Shown in pieces: positions 11,165-23,650 of a stretch of 64,000 nt of DNA. Each line of letters starts with the position of its first letter. Positions within the stretch are counted from its first letter, which is position 1. Both the position numbers and the translations under genes were made by a program. Under the pieces are notes generated by a model. That model saw only the letters and a list, made by a program, of their open reading frames with translations, was not told the DNA's origin and did not search any database. Origin of the DNA: Manduca sexta (taxonomy: Eukaryota > Arthropoda > Insecta > Lepidoptera > Sphingidae). The stretch spans positions 806,001-870,000 of the forward strand of contig NC_051120.1 in NCBI RefSeq assembly GCF_014839805.1. Reading direction: 5' to 3'.

Positions 11165-11969
11165 GATATGTGCGCTTTCAGCTCGCTCATCTTTATAAAA
11201 TAAGAACAAGTGACAGCACACGATTCCCGAATGCATAGCATTTCCTGCGCGTATTTGAATTACGTATTTAGTTAATTTTAATTACGTAACGCGTTTATTT
11301 GAATTACGTAATTAGTTAATTTTAAGCCCCGCGTGCATAGGCCCTTAGATCAACGTGATTACCAATTTACCCAACTGCGCACAATCTGTTATAGTTACCG
11401 CGGCGGTCACGTAGGTGCGTCATTAGTCAAGATGGCACGCAGCATCCATACCGCGATCCCACGCCGCGCTACCGCAAAAAACAGTTGCCCTTATATAGCT
11501 GTTATTATAATAACGTAATAATGCGATTGTGTACTCGTGAGTGGGCCTGTATACAAGTTTTTGCGCCCGGTTCGGCCCACGTGGAGACCCTGTCGAAATT
11601 AGTCTGACGCAGGTGTAATGTGGCCTTAATGATGTGACGAATGGAGATATCGGCGGTGGTCGGTATTGTATCAATTTCTTGAAGATTTTATAATAGCATT
11701 TGTATTGGTGTGTGTACTTTTTTTACATGCCTATTACCGCTCTGGTTATTTTTGTCGTCAAGCAATCTGCTATCAGTATGGTGTTTGGGTTGAATGATGT
11801 TGTAGCCTATTTTTGCATAAGAAGTGAGTGTCATTCAGTGGATAGTTTGGAATTCAAAGTTGTATGTGGTATTTAGGTACTGTCAAACGTACTGTTTATG
11901 ATCAGGCGAGCAACATGCTCATCTCGTTAATTAGTTGCGAAAAAATGAGCTCTGCGAATTAATTAGCTT

Positions 11970-12065
11970 TTCATCATGGAGCATGGAGTCCACTGTTGAA
12001 CATCGGTCTCCATTCAAAATTTCCAAACGGACCTGCCAAAAGCGGCTTGCATCCAGCGAAATTCT
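11970..12065 (+). repeat. Dispersed repeat fragment (shared with 26625)
   Basis: CATGGAGTCCACTGTTGAACATCGGTCTCCATTCAAAATTTCCAAACGG aligns in pieces with 26635-26690 (AAGAAGTCCACTGCTAAACATATACTCC, ATTTCCAGACGGA). The parent element is unknown. Confidence 0.45.
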
Positions 12066-12437
12066 GTGACTTTTATCAAGACGTCTGTCTTCCTCGCAGG
12101 CGGACGTTATTCACTGATGAAAAATATTTATTACTAAGGGAGTAGTGAAGATTCCGTATTCTGTGAAATATTGTGTAGAATCAGCTATAATATATGTGTG
12201 CGTGTAACACACGGAGGTGATGAGGTCGCGTTCTGAGAATACTGCCGCTGTAACCGCGGCCGCGTGTCATCCCATTCGGTACGATTCGTCACTACTATAT
12301 TTTTTTATTTCTGTTTTATTGGGTTTCCTATTGGATTCGCGGCTTTGCTTCTATTTTCAACTATATTTGTGGCGAATATTGTTTAGGTAATTGTTTTTTC
12401 AAGCATCACGTAACCTTTTTCTGATGGTATAGAAAAT

Positions 12438-12689
12438 GTTACTGCCTCGGTGGCGTAGTTGTATTACGGTGCGACTGCAGTGCTGAGGTCTCTGGTTCGA
12501 TCCTCGGGTTGGGTGAAGTGATATTAGGTTGTTCTATTTAGTTCAGAGTGTGGAATTTGTGCACCATGTGGCGACAGACTGGTCCCTTGTCACTTCATGG
12601 GACGGAATACACACTGCGGAAAGTGGTTGTACCAATTGCACCTCTGTATAATTCTTTGGGGACAAAACGCGGGAATGAGTGTGTGTGTT
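12438..12689 (+). mobile_element. tRNA-derived SINE, second full copy
   Basis: Same family as 10885. It has the head CTGCCTCGGTGGCGTAGTTG, a degraded B box GGTTCGATCC, the body GGAATTTGTGCACCATGTGGCGA and CATGGGACGGAATACAC, and a (GT)n-rich tail. It is flanked by a 10-bp duplication TATAGAAAAT (12428-12437 and 12690-12699). More diverged than the 10885 copy. Confidence 0.85.
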
Positions 12690-12754
12690 TATAGAAAATA
12701 CGTGACCATTTATTATGCCAAGAAAAATCAAAAGCTTTGTATATTTTATCGTTT

Positions 12755-12814
12755 GTCTTTTGACTCCGGTATTACAATATGTGTCATCATATTGTAATAC
12801 CGGAGTCAAAAGAC
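12755..12814. repeat. Perfect inverted repeat, 26-bp arms, 8-nt loop
   Basis: The left arm at 12755-12780 begins GTCTTTTGACTCCGG. The right arm at 12789-12814 is its exact reverse complement. The loop is GTGTCATC. It lies 55 bp downstream of the SINE duplication. No terminator-like or coding context. Confidence 0.9.
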
Positions 12815-13980
12815 TATATTTTTTAGTTATACCAAGGAGTTTCAGATTAAACCAACACAAAGGAAAATAAATTGATATAACAATTTATAGACGAAATCTG
12901 GTTCTCCCTATTATTAACGGCAAACGCCGATTTTACGGAAAATGATAAATATATTTACCTTTTTTTAATGTCGGAAACCATCTAAATGTAAAATTAATTT
13001 ATTTGTGGCAGGTGGTATGTGGTTGATCATGTTCTAATTATATTTGGTATTTATATAGAAATAGATAACAAAATGAGTAAATGGAACAACTTGTAAATAG
13101 TCACTATTGCCTAAAAATATAGAGTTCTGAAGAAAGGAATACACATTAGAAATATACTGTCTTTAAATTCAGATTCTAGAAAAAATGCCATGGAGTAAGG
13201 GATATCGCAGGTTCGACCTCCATGCGTAAAAAAGGGACCAACAAAATTTGCACGGACTTGCAGGAAGCTAACTTCGGCCCTGGGTTTGAGCAGTTTTGTT
13301 TTTTATTTTATTCACTTCACTACTTACCAGGCGTATTTACCATCCCGAGTTAGTTAAAGGCGTCCCCATATCAAACTGCATTGACCTTCCTCTCATACTT
13401 TTACGGCGCACGCGTTACGAGCGGGTATATGCAAAGATTTACAATAAATTACTTAAAAAAATCACTTTCTTAATATGTTAGCGCACCATTTTGCTGGGGT
13501 AGAGCGTTAAAGTGCCAAACCACTGAGCCAGTTATGCAAAGTAATCATAAGCAGTGGAATTATCGCATGTCACAATGCGGCGGGGGAGTGGGTTCGAAGA
13601 CCGGACACATCACTGCATACCAGTTCGTGTACCACTCGCCGCGTGGGTGAATTTTGACACAATCCATCAATAAGTGCCCTCTGTAAATGGTCACGTACCA
13701 TTTTTCAATAACCATTGTTCCGCGACACAAATTAGTTCGATTCAATTATCGTTAATTTGAGATTAGCTTTGATTGATTTGCTTTCTGTTTAGGATTTACT
13801 GTTTGTATAAAAGCTTTTAAGTTTCACAATGAAAGTCGTCAATATTTATTTATTTATTTGGACAACCAACAAAACATACACCATACATAACTATTTGTAA
13901 CATTACAATAAATAATTGCTGCAGTGCAGTTTTAATTACAGGCTGTCACAGCATGAACATATTATTACATATATTCTAAT

Positions 13981-14170
13981 ATAAAGCTGAAGAGTTTGTT
14001 TGTGTGTTTGAACGGACTTATGTCAGAGATTACTAAACCGATTTAATTTTTTGTTTTTAATAGGAAGCAAAATTACTTCTAAGTGCTATAGTGTTCATCC
14101 CGGGTAAATATAAAGCGCGACTTTTATGCTGGAAAATCTTGGAACGTGGGTGGCGCGAGCAAAAGCTAGT
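13981..14170 (-). repeat. CTAGCTTTTGC-family repeat, short inverted copy
   Basis: Read on the minus strand it starts ACTAGCTTTTGCTCGCGCC and ends in the family terminus containing AAACTCTTCAGCTTTAT. The central part is deleted relative to the copy at 1401. Confidence 0.65.
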
Positions 14171-14502
14171 ATTGAATGAATTATAGAGTTTTTTATAAAG
14201 AGATTTGTCTATGTTCAATGTATAGTGAAGTAAGTCCATCTCAGGCAGTTAACATTAACGTATTCAATGAAAAACGTGTCTCTGAACATGTCTTCGCGAT
14301 TGAAGTGCATTAACTCACTCGCTCTACAACTCGTGTTGGTTTTTTTTCTGAACAGTAAAGACGATACTAACTCCTGCTCAGTGACAGTAATAAGCTAGTA
14401 GATACGATTGTTATTATTGTGCAGCGGTTCAGCAAACTATCATGGTTTTTTATATTATGTTTTTTTCCCGCCATTTTGAAGACTTTGCAGCCTTTATAGT
14501 CA

Positions 14503-14517
14503 GGGGGGGGGGGGGGG
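14503..14517 (+). repeat. Poly(G) tract, 15 bases
   Basis: An uninterrupted run of 15 G residues in otherwise AT-rich DNA. Such runs are error-prone in sequencing and can fold as quadruplexes. Confidence 0.9.
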
Positions 14518-15091
14518 TTAGGTGTTGATCGTCCGAAAAGTAGAAGTTACAATGTATGTACATTTTACAATTTTACAAAATTTCTTGTGATTGACGGTCT
14601 GTTATACGCAGAATAAGCTCACAGTATCTTGAACTATACTATAAAAAAACCGCGAATAAAATCTGATAATACTTTTATTTAATCAGCTTGGTATCATCAA
14701 ATAAAATTAAATAACAATTTTGTTTAACATCAACAGCATTATCTATGGAACGCACTCCAACGGCCTTTTCCTCTAAAACTTTGTCTTAGGTACTTGTGCA
14801 ATCTCAATTATCATATCGTATATCTCATTGTCTGTTTACTATTAGTCGTATAGTATTTATGTAAATGCGTCGACAGTTGAGTTTACTGCGCGGGAGTTGT
14901 GTACAGAAAGATAGTGCCTTACCGAGGACAACTGCGAACTGCATGTCGAAAACAGAGAGAGAATGGGTTGAAAGTTCGATTTGATAGCGATGACTTAATA
15001 GGGGACCGGCCTATGCTTGATTTTGTACATTATTCTATATTTAATGGTTAATAATACGAAAAAGAAGCAATTCATATTTAAAATATTGTAA

Positions 15092-15330
15092 CGTGCAGAA
15101 GTGGGCGCGATGTGGGGATTGCTTCATCTCTTTCTTTCGCACGCGTCGTAATTCCCGATGACGTCACATGTGGGTATTTCGTCTCTTTTCTGTTTCTTGT
15201 TAATTACCCCTTCTACTGAAATTCAAAGACTTATAACTTGTTGATTTTTCACCGGATTTTAATAATTCCTTCTGTGTTATAATTTATATTATGTAAATAT
15301 TTGATGATAATAAAGAACAAAAATGAGTCC
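15092..15330 (+). repeat. Dispersed repeat family (shared with 41505)
   Basis: Segments CTCTTTCTTTCGCACGCGTCGTAATTCCC, TTTTTCACCGGATTTTAATAATTCCTTCTGTGTTA align in order with 41525-41690 (TTCTTTCTTTCACGCGCATTGTAATTCCC, TTTTAACCGGATTTTGATAATGCTTTCTGTGTTA). Non-coding. Confidence 0.6.
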
Positions 15331-15334
15331 GGTA

Positions 15335-15450
15335 CCCTATTGTGTAGGTACCTATTTGTTTCTATGGCCCGGAAAAGTGCCCCCACTGCACCTGGTAAGT
15401 GGAGTGGGGTCCAACAGAATGTCGACTGACGAGAGATGATTACCCCTCGA
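15335..15450 (-). repeat. Dispersed repeat fragment (shared with 38925 and 52655)
   Basis: The reverse complement contains GTCAGTCGACATTCTG then CCCCACTCCACTTACCAGGTGCAG, matching GTCAGTCGACTTTCTATTAAACCCCACTTTACATACCATCAGGTGCAG at 52672-52720. Element type unknown. Confidence 0.5.
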
Positions 15451-15753
15451 CAGTCGACACAATTATACCGACCTGTTCGAACTGGATATACACAGGCTGA
15501 TCGCGGAACGCGACACATTTACTTGGACCACTATGGCGGGTTTTAACACCTTGTGTACGGCGGTCGCTATGCGTACAGATATAAAGTATATCATTACATC
15601 ATTAAAAACCTATTGCGTTATGTGTTGTGAGTCTTAAAAAGGAGGAGGGATTGGGGATGTTTTTTTCAGACATCGGTGGTGCCCTCATCCGGCCTAGCTC
15701 TATCACTTTCGAATACCAAACCCAATCTTCAGAAACTGTGGCATTTATAATAG

Positions 15754-16087
15754 ACTAGCTTTTGCTCGCGGTGATGCCCGCGTGAGATATTTCCGGGATA
15801 AAAATCCCGCTGTAACGACAACGTCGCACATAAAATCATATACTTAGATAAGTGATAGTCATATACGCTACGTACGAGATTAGTATATAGGTAAGCACCA
15901 ATTGTACATGAAATAAATCAGACCAAAAATCATCTCGTGTTTCATTTCATTTTGCCATAAACTTATGACAAACCCGTTATATATTTTCTCGCTATAAAAA
16001 TAAGCTACGTCCTTCCCAGTGTATCAAACTATACATATATCATCGTAATCCAATCGATAGTTTTTGAGTACATCGCGTTGATACAAA
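15754..16087 (+). repeat. CTAGCTTTTGC-family repeat, truncated copy
   Basis: It begins GACTAGCTTTTGCTCGCGG and TTTCCGGGATAAAAATCCCG. A later block (CGTCCTTCCCAGTGTATCAAACTATAC, AATCGATAGTTTTTGAGTACATCGCG) corresponds to the family's internal segment. The terminus is missing. Confidence 0.55.
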
Positions 16088-16646
16088 TTGACGCGGCGAG
16101 ATACTTAGTTTTATGTAGAATCATTACCTCTCTAGTTATTCGAAAATTGCAACTATTTCAAAGCCCAGGCACACAAAATCAATTTGGATATAATAGTTGT
16201 AAATTCTATTAATTAACGCCTAAGCTAGCTGCGGGGCGCGCGGGCTGCAGCATTTGGGTCACCGGCGTGGGCGGCGCAGCCATAACTACATCTTACTGCT
16301 TACATTTCGCGATAAGTATTATTATAAGAAGCGCACAACTTATCTAGCTGTGTGACGAGACAGATAAATCGATCGTCTGGTGATAATTAACCTTTTTAAA
16401 AAGCAGTAGCACATCCAGCCATAGCGTAGCTAGTTTTTAGTTGTGTGGTAAAATCTCTACTTTTTACTGGTGGGCAAAAAAACAGTCAGTATAAGTCTGG
16501 GGCAGGGAAGGGGGGTTGGGTATTAAGGGCTCCTGGCCTCCCTGCCAATGCAAGCTACCAGTACGTAGTCGTATGACTTGCAAGTTGCTTAGAGTAAGTG
16601 AGTGTCTTTGAACAGTAGCAACGCCTCCTGGAGGTTTGATTTAAAA

Positions 16647-16779
16647 TATTCTATTCCTTACTGATATAACAGTTCCTGACAGACCCAGAATGATTCTGAC
16701 TACATACAAGTAAGTACTTGTATTCTATTCCTTACTGATATAACAGAGGACTGGTTCCTGCCAGACCCAGAATGATTCT
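16647..16779 (+). repeat. Imperfect tandem duplication
   Basis: TATTCTATTCCTTACTGATATAACAG...CAGACCCAGAATGATTCT occurs at 16647-16697 and again at 16721-16779. The second copy has an extra AGGACTGG-like insert. Confidence 0.8.
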
Positions 16780-17969
16780 CGCATACTGACTGCCTAGTAT
16801 TTTTTCCATATGTGTACAATGAGGAAGTAGATCACCTGATGCTGGGTGTTCATCAATCATCATTAAACATCCACCATTCCAAATATGAATGAATGAACTA
16901 AAAAGGAATGAGGATGAAGATGGAACGTAACCACCTGATCCTCTACTATCTATACGTCGCTACAAAGAAATAAGGGGTTGCGTGAGCTTCCATAGATCTC
17001 ACTACAAATGACTCTACCACGTTAAATATTTACCTATTATAAGTCATCGAGAACTGGTAATGATAAATGAATAAACGATGATTCAAATAAACATTCATAA
17101 AATCACATTGCAATTTGCGGTTTGATATATTACGCGGTATAGCGCCAAATATACGGTAATGATGAGTTGTGAATCAAGTCCGGGATGACATTAGTCATGC
17201 TGCAGATGATGACTCAATGTAGGGAGAGCCCGGTGTGAGATAAGTTGTAAGTGGACTTTGCACTTGCCGACTCGATAGATCTTTGAGATGGGTTGTATTG
17301 AGTAAATTTGGTACTAGGTGTGCCTGTTCCTAGTAAAAATACGTGACCCAAATACCTCACGGAACAGGTAAATGGAAAAAAAGGGTTCAAAATACACCCA
17401 TACCAAATCTATGTATTATATTAACACGTAAAGATAAAACTTTCTACCCCTTTTAAGTACATTGCGCGCACGGAGGAGTGTGAGATTTGACGTGATTTAA
17501 GTTCAAACAGAGAAGTGCAGTAGTATGTATTACAAATATATTAAACTCAACGCTTAAATTCAATTGCAATAAAAAATATTAACGATAAGTGACCCAATTA
17601 GTTGTTTTTAGGTATATATAAAAAATATAAGATGGCGCGGAAAAGTAAAATTACCATTAAAACTATAAAGGAGTTGACAATCTATAAAGTAGGAAGAGCT
17701 TCGTTCTTAAAATTTCCTCAAATTATTCATAAGAAATACTATAAAAATATAAATTGATTAGTCTACATTAAAATTCACGTGCAAAATTAATCAATTTCGA
17801 TTAAAACAAGTAAAAAGGTGGTTTAAAACGACGCGGCTCCATTTATAGACATATCAATAAATTCCTTACACGTCGACATGCGACGTAAATGGTATCTATT
17901 CATGTCCGCACTAATTGGTTAATTAACATTGGGATTTATGACGCTAGATTAGCCGTTTAATTAAACGCT

Positions 17970-19330
17970 GGTATTGTGTGGCCGCAGCGCGCCGCGGTGG
18001 CTGGCGGCCAGAGGCTGTACCTATACAGTACACAGGCGAGTGCAGCGAGTGCGCGCGGGGGGAGCGCGAGCGAGCGTCCGCCACGCGCCGCCACTGCACC
18101 GCTGAAAATTATGTGAACGAGATAAAACTAGGACGCGCGTAAACTGTGGCCCGTCGCGTTAGATCGGATTCGCATTTGTAATGGACAATCTCGGACGGAA
18201 ATAGCCGTAACCGGACTGCACGTTGCGAAACGGCCCGTAACCCTCGACTGCTTCAAAAATAATTATGGATAAGGACGTAAACAGTTCAGTCGTGCCGTAA
18301 AGGAATTAGTCACAAATGGGTCATGTTTGTTTGCATGTTGTTATTTCCGAACGGGTTTTTCCGCAGCAGAATGCCATATATGGTAGCGTTTCGATCGGCC
18401 AGGTAATGCATCCCGATCGGATCGCCTCGGCGCAACGGAAGCGGCCGAAATAGCGGACGGTGCGCGCACCGCGCAGCGCGGCCCGGCCGCCCGAAACTAA
18501 ATACCCAAAAGCGTTTGTGATCGCGCGAGCGGTTGCCAAATATGGCACGAATCTCAGGTTTCGCGAGGCGCGTGCGCCGCGCCGCTGGCACACCACCAGC
18601 CACTGCAAAAACGCCCTCTGTTCCCGTCTAAAAACACGTAAAAAACGTTTTTATTTCTGTAGCGAGCGGCCTCTAAATTTAGGCCGTATGGAAACCGAAA
18701 GTGATACGAGCGATTTTGGTCGGGGCCGCGTTGTCTGTATTTAGATTAGAGCGCGGCGTGGCGCGGCGGGCTAGGCACCGCGTGCGCCGGCCCTGGCGCG
18801 CTGCGGCGGCCCTGCGCTGCGGTGCGGCGACACGCGCGGCGCCGGCGGTGCATTGTGCGGCCGCGGCGCGCGCGCACACCACCTCCCGGCACATCCCGGC
18901 CGCTCCTGGCTCTCCCGCGCGTTATCAATGACTGTCACCCTCCACTGCACTACACTTGGATGTCACACATGCTGCCCGAGGGCGGAGGTGATTATTTTTT
19001 TTCGTCCTTCGCTTGTTCCGATCCCGCGCGTGTGTGTTCTCAGATCGCGTGTGATTTCAAAGGTGTTTTGTAAACAAACATCGTGTTTGTAATTTGCAAA
19101 TATAGTGAAGTGATTATGAAATGGAATAGTTGGAATGGTATTTTATTGAATTATTGGTGAGCTATATGTTTATCTATGTAGGGCAGGCTCGGTGATAGAC
19201 GCGAGTGGCGGCGCGGGCGCGACGAGCACAGATGCCCTTATCAGCGCGTTATCAATACGCGGATGTGTTTTGATCGGCCCGCGCGGTCCGCGGTACCGTT
19301 TGCCGTGTGTTGTATTTCGTTCACAATGTG
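17970..19330. promoter_or_regulatory. GC-rich, CpG-dense island, probable promoter or enhancer
   Basis: Base composition changes abruptly from AT-rich flanks to a GC-rich, CpG-dense block containing many GCGCGC and CGGCC runs, strongest at about 17980-18100 and 18750-18920. Several overlapping open frames on both strands exist here only because stop codons are scarce; none has a recognisable domain or splice context. In an AT-rich insect genome such a block most often marks a developmental promoter. It could drive an internal transcript of the plus-strand gene beginning translation at the in-frame ATG at 28885. No TATA or initiator was pinned down and the direction of transcription is not shown. 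Confidence 0.4.
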
Positions 19331-22300
19331 ATCAACACGTTTTAGTTGTGTTAATTCTCATTACTGTTAGGTTGTGTTTGCTTTATTTTGTTTTGAAGAA
19401 GTGCTTGTTGGTTGTTAGTTTTAGTGAATATGCCATAATTTTGGAGAAAGGAGGGAATGGTTATTACTTGCGACATTTATGGTAAAATTCTGTTTACGCG
19501 ACTATTTTTGAAGTTGTTTATCTTACTAAATAATTGAATATACCTAGTAGGCACTTACCACTTATACTTTACTTATTAGAGTGTTTAAAAAAAGAAGGAG
19601 ATATTTTTGTTGTTTTATACATCGATAATATTTTAATCAAATCAATTTATAATGCATTGCGATTTGATTCTGTTATTACTTACATATTTTTCATTTATTT
19701 TCTTGAATATTTGAGTAAATTTTCCTTTAATTTATAATCCTGGTAATGAAGGATCATGCCCAAACTATTTGCTGTTCGCGTACTGTTGTCATCACCAATC
19801 TGTTTACTTGTGAAATAAAGCTTTCTATCACCTTCGAAATAATTCAAATATTCAATATATTTACACATTGACACGTCATTGCAAATGAAACTCATTGAAT
19901 TGACCAAATATGAGATATTGACATCAGTTGAATGTGTGTCATGTGTGCAGAGCTCATCAGCACATCTCGGCTTGTTACAGGAGAGCTCCGTCCCTCCCGG
20001 TTTAGGGTTACCGGTACCGGAATTTTCCGGTCACACCGAGATTATACGACACCATTTCTAAGTACTTTCTTGCATAAGTGTCAACCTAAAGAATATTCAA
20101 CACATTTCAAGCGCATGATAAATTTACCTCGTGTAAATACGAACTGTCAACACAGCTCATGTAATGCAAATTCAACGCTTAGGTTACTGTAATCGTAAGG
20201 AATCCACGAATGTTGCACAATAAATAATATAAATTGTTTGGTTCGGTTTTTAAATAACCGGAAAGATCCGGAATTTCCACCGTGAAACCATTTTTATCCG
20301 GTAAGTCCACCCTTGCCCGTGGTCCGTACATGGCGAGTGTCAAATAGTCTCCGCGGCGGGCGCCAATAGCGCATGAATCAACATACCGTTGTCTAAACAG
20401 AGTAAACAGTAAACATGATCGCGGCGCTTTCTGTTATCACTTGCCTGCCGGCCCACCGTTTTGGACGTGACGGTGTGAAATTTGCCAATGCTGTGTCTTT
20501 TTTTCTTGATTTCTCGAAAACGCTTTTCTATTTCTCAATATGGGCGTGTTTGAGCAAATACATTCTAAATATGAGCGTTTGCACTCGAGGTTTTGTTTAT
20601 GTGTGTCATGTTTTTTGTCATAAGTATGTGGTAAATTGGTTTTATAAAAGTTATGTTGCTTTGTTCTTGTAAAATTTACACAAACCTCCATAACATAAGA
20701 GAGCAATATCAAAATTTTATTTATTACTTCAATGTTCGTTCAGTTTAATGATTCCTTAAATTCTACATAGGTTATATTTGTTACTAACTTTACTTATGAT
20801 CAAAATGTGACAAATCATGCCTATAGGAAACCATGTTTGTAATTTGAATTGCCTGCTGCTTACATTGGACAACATGTAAGTTGTTCGTGGAGTCAGTTGT
20901 CATTTCTAAAAGTGCTTTTATTATCATTATATACTCTATTTGGTCACACAATCCTTGATATAGGCAATTTGTAATAAAATGACCGTAGTTTACTATAAAT
21001 ATGCCATGATATGACCAAATTCACGTCCATACGCGTGTTTTGTTTAGCAACAAACCCGCGGAGTGCGAGGCGTGGAATCCTACGCTCATCTGGTTATGAA
21101 TCATGCCCAAACACACTGTTCATAATCCAAATACGGTCGCTATTAGCATTCCCTTAAGCCGATCGTTCATATTAAATTAATTGCTGCGGACCGGTGATTT
21201 CGCTTCTGATTTTGGGATATTGCCGACATAACGACGTGTGTAGTCGCCGTGTGCTCTCAGAAAGGGTATGACTGCTCTGATAGCCTGATTTGTACTTCGG
21301 GAATTTGCTTGGGCTAATGTAAATTATGTTACGCGATTGTGGCATAAGGAAATATTGGTTTGTTATCTGTTATGATCATTTTGTTATATCTGATTCGTTA
21401 TGAGGAATAGATTCTTTTCAAGATATCTTTCATCTTTTCTTCCTTGTTCACGTTTAGATGTGCTAACAATTCTTTTTGAGATTTGTATATTTTACTCTTA
21501 ACTATTATATGTGATCACTGGACAAGTATTAAATTGCTTTACAAATCACTTGTAATGTATTCAAATTAATGTGAACTATGTTGCAAAATTAATTACCTCC
21601 TTCCCGTTATAGTATTTCAAGTGTTTGTACAAAGTATTTATGTTGCTTCTTGTTGCCCAACGTTGTTTGCTAACACAAACACTATGCCTACGTTAAGGTT
21701 GACTCAAATATTTAACCTTTTGGTGTTCTGAGCGTGTTACTCAGTGCTTTCAAATAACATTCCATTTAACTATAATACATGGACGACCTTGGTGGCATGG
21801 CCTACTAGATTATTGAAATACACTTATGTAGGTTATTGAATCTTGAATTCTCATGAGAACTCAATTATAAATATGTTTTTGATTTCTTAACTATAGATCT
21901 TTTAATAAAGTTCTTTTTTCCAAATTTGCACACCATCCCAAAATACAAATATCATTAGCAAACGACTGGATTTTAGGGAATAGGTAATAATATTAGTAGT
22001 AAACATTTCTTATACGCGTGTATAAAATTAGAGCAAGTCACACGCAGACGTCGGAAATAACTCCGGATGTTCGCAGAATACTGAACAAATTACGTATAAA
22101 GCAAATAGCAATGAATGTAGTAAGAGAAAAAATACAATTTGTATAAAAATAGAGGTTTCCGCCTTACACCAGGGTAATGGACTATTGCCCAAATTCTTTT
22201 CTTGTAGGAGTGGAAAACCCACTGAGGGATATGTAGAATTATAAATAAACTAATATTTAGTAAAATGGTCAGCTGAAATATTCGGCGCCGGTGACGTTTG

Positions 22301-23512
22301 AAACCACGTAAAGAGTTGTTATCGGTTGAAAAACTCTCGACGGCAATTAATTAACAAACATTTGGCAGCTCTCAAGATCGCCTTTATGGTGTGTACATAA
22401 GATCTATATTACAACATTAACGATTTGCTTTCTTATGACTGTTATACGTTCGCGTTTACCTTGAAGTTTTTGAGAAAATGTTTTAAATAAATATGTAAAG
22501 TTGAATCGCATTTTTGGCGCTGCAAAACATTTTCCAATTACAGATTGACGCTTTAAGAATTTACTGACAGTGCCAATGGTGCGCCAAACATGTCATGTGG
22601 TTTTGTCGACGCGCCCTAATTAAATCAAGGACTTCGTTCAAAATTTCTTTGCCTTTTGCGTACAGAGGAACATGACGGCAGAAAATGTTTCCAAATGTTG
22701 ATTAAAAGATAGAAACTCGGGTACCGTTCACCCATTAGCCTAATTTTAATACGCGCGGTGACGCGGCGCACCGCAAACCTGGACTGCAGCCAAACACACA
22801 TGTAATTCCTACGTAATACTACTATTCTTGCTGATTTTTTACTACAAATCCGTATCTTGCCTTTATACAATTTATACAACTGAAGCAAATGGCCGGCACG
22901 GTGCGTCACTACGATAATAAATTATAGATCATTTTTAATTATGAACGATTATAGCCACAAAACGTGCTCGCGCCCAAGAGATGACACATACGCGCGTGAG
23001 ATCTCAATAATATTATAGCAAGTTATATAAATAATAAAAAAATATAAGTATTGCATTTTGAAAGTCTTATCTAACATTAAATTGTCAACTGTACTGTGTT
23101 GTATTTTAGCCTCGAACAGTAAAATGTTGGGTATTTCCCTAGTCGGTAGATAATTGGGGAAATAGAAAACTGATAAGAGCAACAGTTTTATCAGATAGAA
23201 CATACAATAAATGATAATCAAATATAATATAATACACATATACTAAGGTTATATTAAATATATAAATACATAATAAAAAACTAGGTATATACAAATGTAT
23301 ATAAAAATATATAATACTTCGAAAATAAACTTTTTGCTATAAGTATAAAGAAGGAAAAAGTCGATGCAGGAATCAAACACAGGGCAATTTGTTTCACACC
23401 ATAAAAGTGTATTTACTGCTACAAATATTTAATGCCTGTATAGAATTTGCACTGTGTAATTTATAAGTTTCGTACCTACACAACGGGCCTACCTACGGAA
23501 CCCTAATCTATA

Positions 23513-23650
23513 GTAATATAAATGCGAAAGTTTGGATCTTTATCACTCCATCACGCCAGAACAGCTGAACGTATTTGAATGATTGATTGATTGATTCGGC
23601 ACAAAGATAAATGTAGTCTGGAACAGCACATATGTTTCTTTATCGTGAGG
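23513..23650 (-). repeat. Probable dispersed repeat terminus
   Basis: The stretch ATAGTAATATAAATGCGAAAGTTTGGATC resembles the end of a repeat common in lepidopteran genomes (from memory of the style, not a search). It is followed by a (GATT)4 microsatellite at about 23580-23597. Confidence 0.35.

Noticed and set aside
18310..18931. Overlapping open frames on both strands within the GC-rich island
   Set aside because: They exist in several frames at once, are Arg/Ala-rich and low-complexity, and follow from the scarcity of stop codons in GC-rich DNA. No splice context or domain.
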